Shown: positions 63,748-64,000 of the stretch, one piece after another
Layout: each line of letters begins with the position of its first letter
How positions within the stretch are numbered: position 1 is the first letter of the stretch
Made by a program: the position numbers and the translations under genes
Source: Cohaesibacter sp.
GTDB taxonomy: Bacteria > Pseudomonadota > Alphaproteobacteria > Rhizobiales > Cohaesibacteraceae
Assembly: GCA_025210795.1 (NCBI GenBank)
Contig: JAOAQZ010000018.1
Span: 168,745-232,744, forward strand
Direction: 5' to 3'
Length of the DNA stretch: 64,000 bases
Notes under the pieces: generated by a model
The model's input: the letters and a program-made list of their open reading frames with translations, nothing else
What the model was told of the DNA's origin: nothing
Databases searched by the model: none

Positions 63748-63777
63748 AAAAAAGGCAGCCACAAGGCTGCCTTTTTT
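63748..63777. terminator. Bidirectional terminator between the hydrolase gene and mccB
   Basis: AAAAAAGGCAGCC is not needed in full: the arms GGCAGCC and GGCTGCC pair around ACAA, with A-runs on the left and six T on the right, so both convergent genes can end here. Confidence 0.92.
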
Positions 63778-63796
63778 ACAGAACAATGCATAACAA

Positions 63797-64000
63797 TTAC
63801 ATGCGGAAGACACCAAATTTGGTTTCTGGCACCGGCGCATTAATCGCAGCGGAGAAGGCAAGACCAAGCACGCGGCGGGTCTCGGCGGGCGTTACAATCC
63901 CGTCATCCCACAAGCGCGCTGTAGCATAATAAGGATGGCCCTCTTCTTCATATTTGGCTTGAATTGGCGCCTTAAACTCGGCCTCTTCCTCTTGAGACCA
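63797..64000 (-). CDS. mccB: Methylcrotonyl-CoA carboxylase carboxyltransferase subunit, C-terminal fragment
   Basis: The last 67 residues of the carboxyltransferase, cut by the window edge: [39 protein letters not shown] and the ending KFGVFRM. The segment [15 protein letters not shown] and the ending are characteristic of MccB/geranyl-CoA-type beta subunits rather than PccB. It is the partner of mccA (58974-60923) and lies on the same strand, upstream of it by 2.9 kb, with four intervening genes. Confidence 0.92.
   Translation of the reverse strand, partial: WSQEEEAEFKAPIQAKYEEEGHPYYATARLWDDGIVTPAETRRVLGLAFSAAINAPVPETKFGVFRM

Overview
The window comes from an alphaproteobacterium, most likely a marine-type member of the Hyphomicrobiales (Rhizobiales), possibly related to Cohaesibacter; the genus is not proven. 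The signs are the order pyrB-pyrC-plsY-dprA-topA-rnr-(DUF983)-(NUDIX)-rpmG, the divK-pleD cell-cycle pair, and families centred on this group (DUF1849/EipB, DUF1489, DUF3572, a small SEL1-like protein, a catalytically degenerate PyrC next to PyrB). It is a gene-dense chromosomal core region. I recognise no insertion sequence, prophage, CRISPR array, rRNA or tRNA.

Layout. 1-8.8 kb: an edge fragment, panB, nnrU, a promoter-terminator unit that looks like a small RNA, a DksA/TraR zinc-finger protein, an L,D-transpeptidase, DUF2461 and TfoX-like genes, guaA, bioB and a MarR regulator. 9-17.6 kb: an RsmB-type rRNA methyltransferase, guaB, moeA, a PAS sensor, and ubiT-ubiU-ubiV (oxygen-independent ubiquinone synthesis) behind an FNR/FixK-type box. 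17.8-25.2 kb: a small SEL1-like protein, a GST, a cupin, a GNAT, gatB, a chorismate mutase, gatA, gatC and, divergently, ruvX. 25.4-38.5 kb: an AEC transporter, pyrB with a pseudo-dihydroorotase, plsY, dprA, topA, rnr, a DUF983 protein, a NUDIX hydrolase and rpmG. 38.5-43.7 kb: an 800-bp gene-free stretch with a CtrA-type box, pleD and divK, DUF3572, a HAD protein and dinB. 43.7-52.7 kb: eipB, RidA, a GDPD, a FemAB-like protein, a HIT protein, azlC/azlD, clpA/clpS. 53.1-64 kb: a D,D-carboxypeptidase, a J-domain protein, a VWA protein, panC, DUF1489, an NAD-dependent epimerase, mccA, a BigR/SqrR-type ArsR regulator with a rhodanese, an Lrp-type regulator, a carbon-nitrogen hydrolase, and the 3' end of mccB at the right edge.

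How genes work together. guaA and guaB give GMP; pyrB with its partner serves pyrimidine synthesis; panB and panC, about 55 kb apart, serve pantothenate; gatCAB makes Gln-tRNA/Asn-tRNA by transamidation; clpS feeds clpA; DivK and PleD act in the CtrA pathway; mccA and mccB form methylcrotonyl-CoA carboxylase for leucine breakdown. NnrU, moeA, the PAS sensor and ubiTUV together suggest an organism that can respire with little or no oxygen.

The items most worth a second look are the orphan small RNA at about 1.99-2.08 kb, the FNR box in front of ubiTUV, the CtrA-box intergenic stretch before pleD, the active-site-less PyrC, the two-cysteine persulfide-sensor operon, and the mcc locus split by an Lrp-type regulator. 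All calls rest on reading the sequence; no database search was run.
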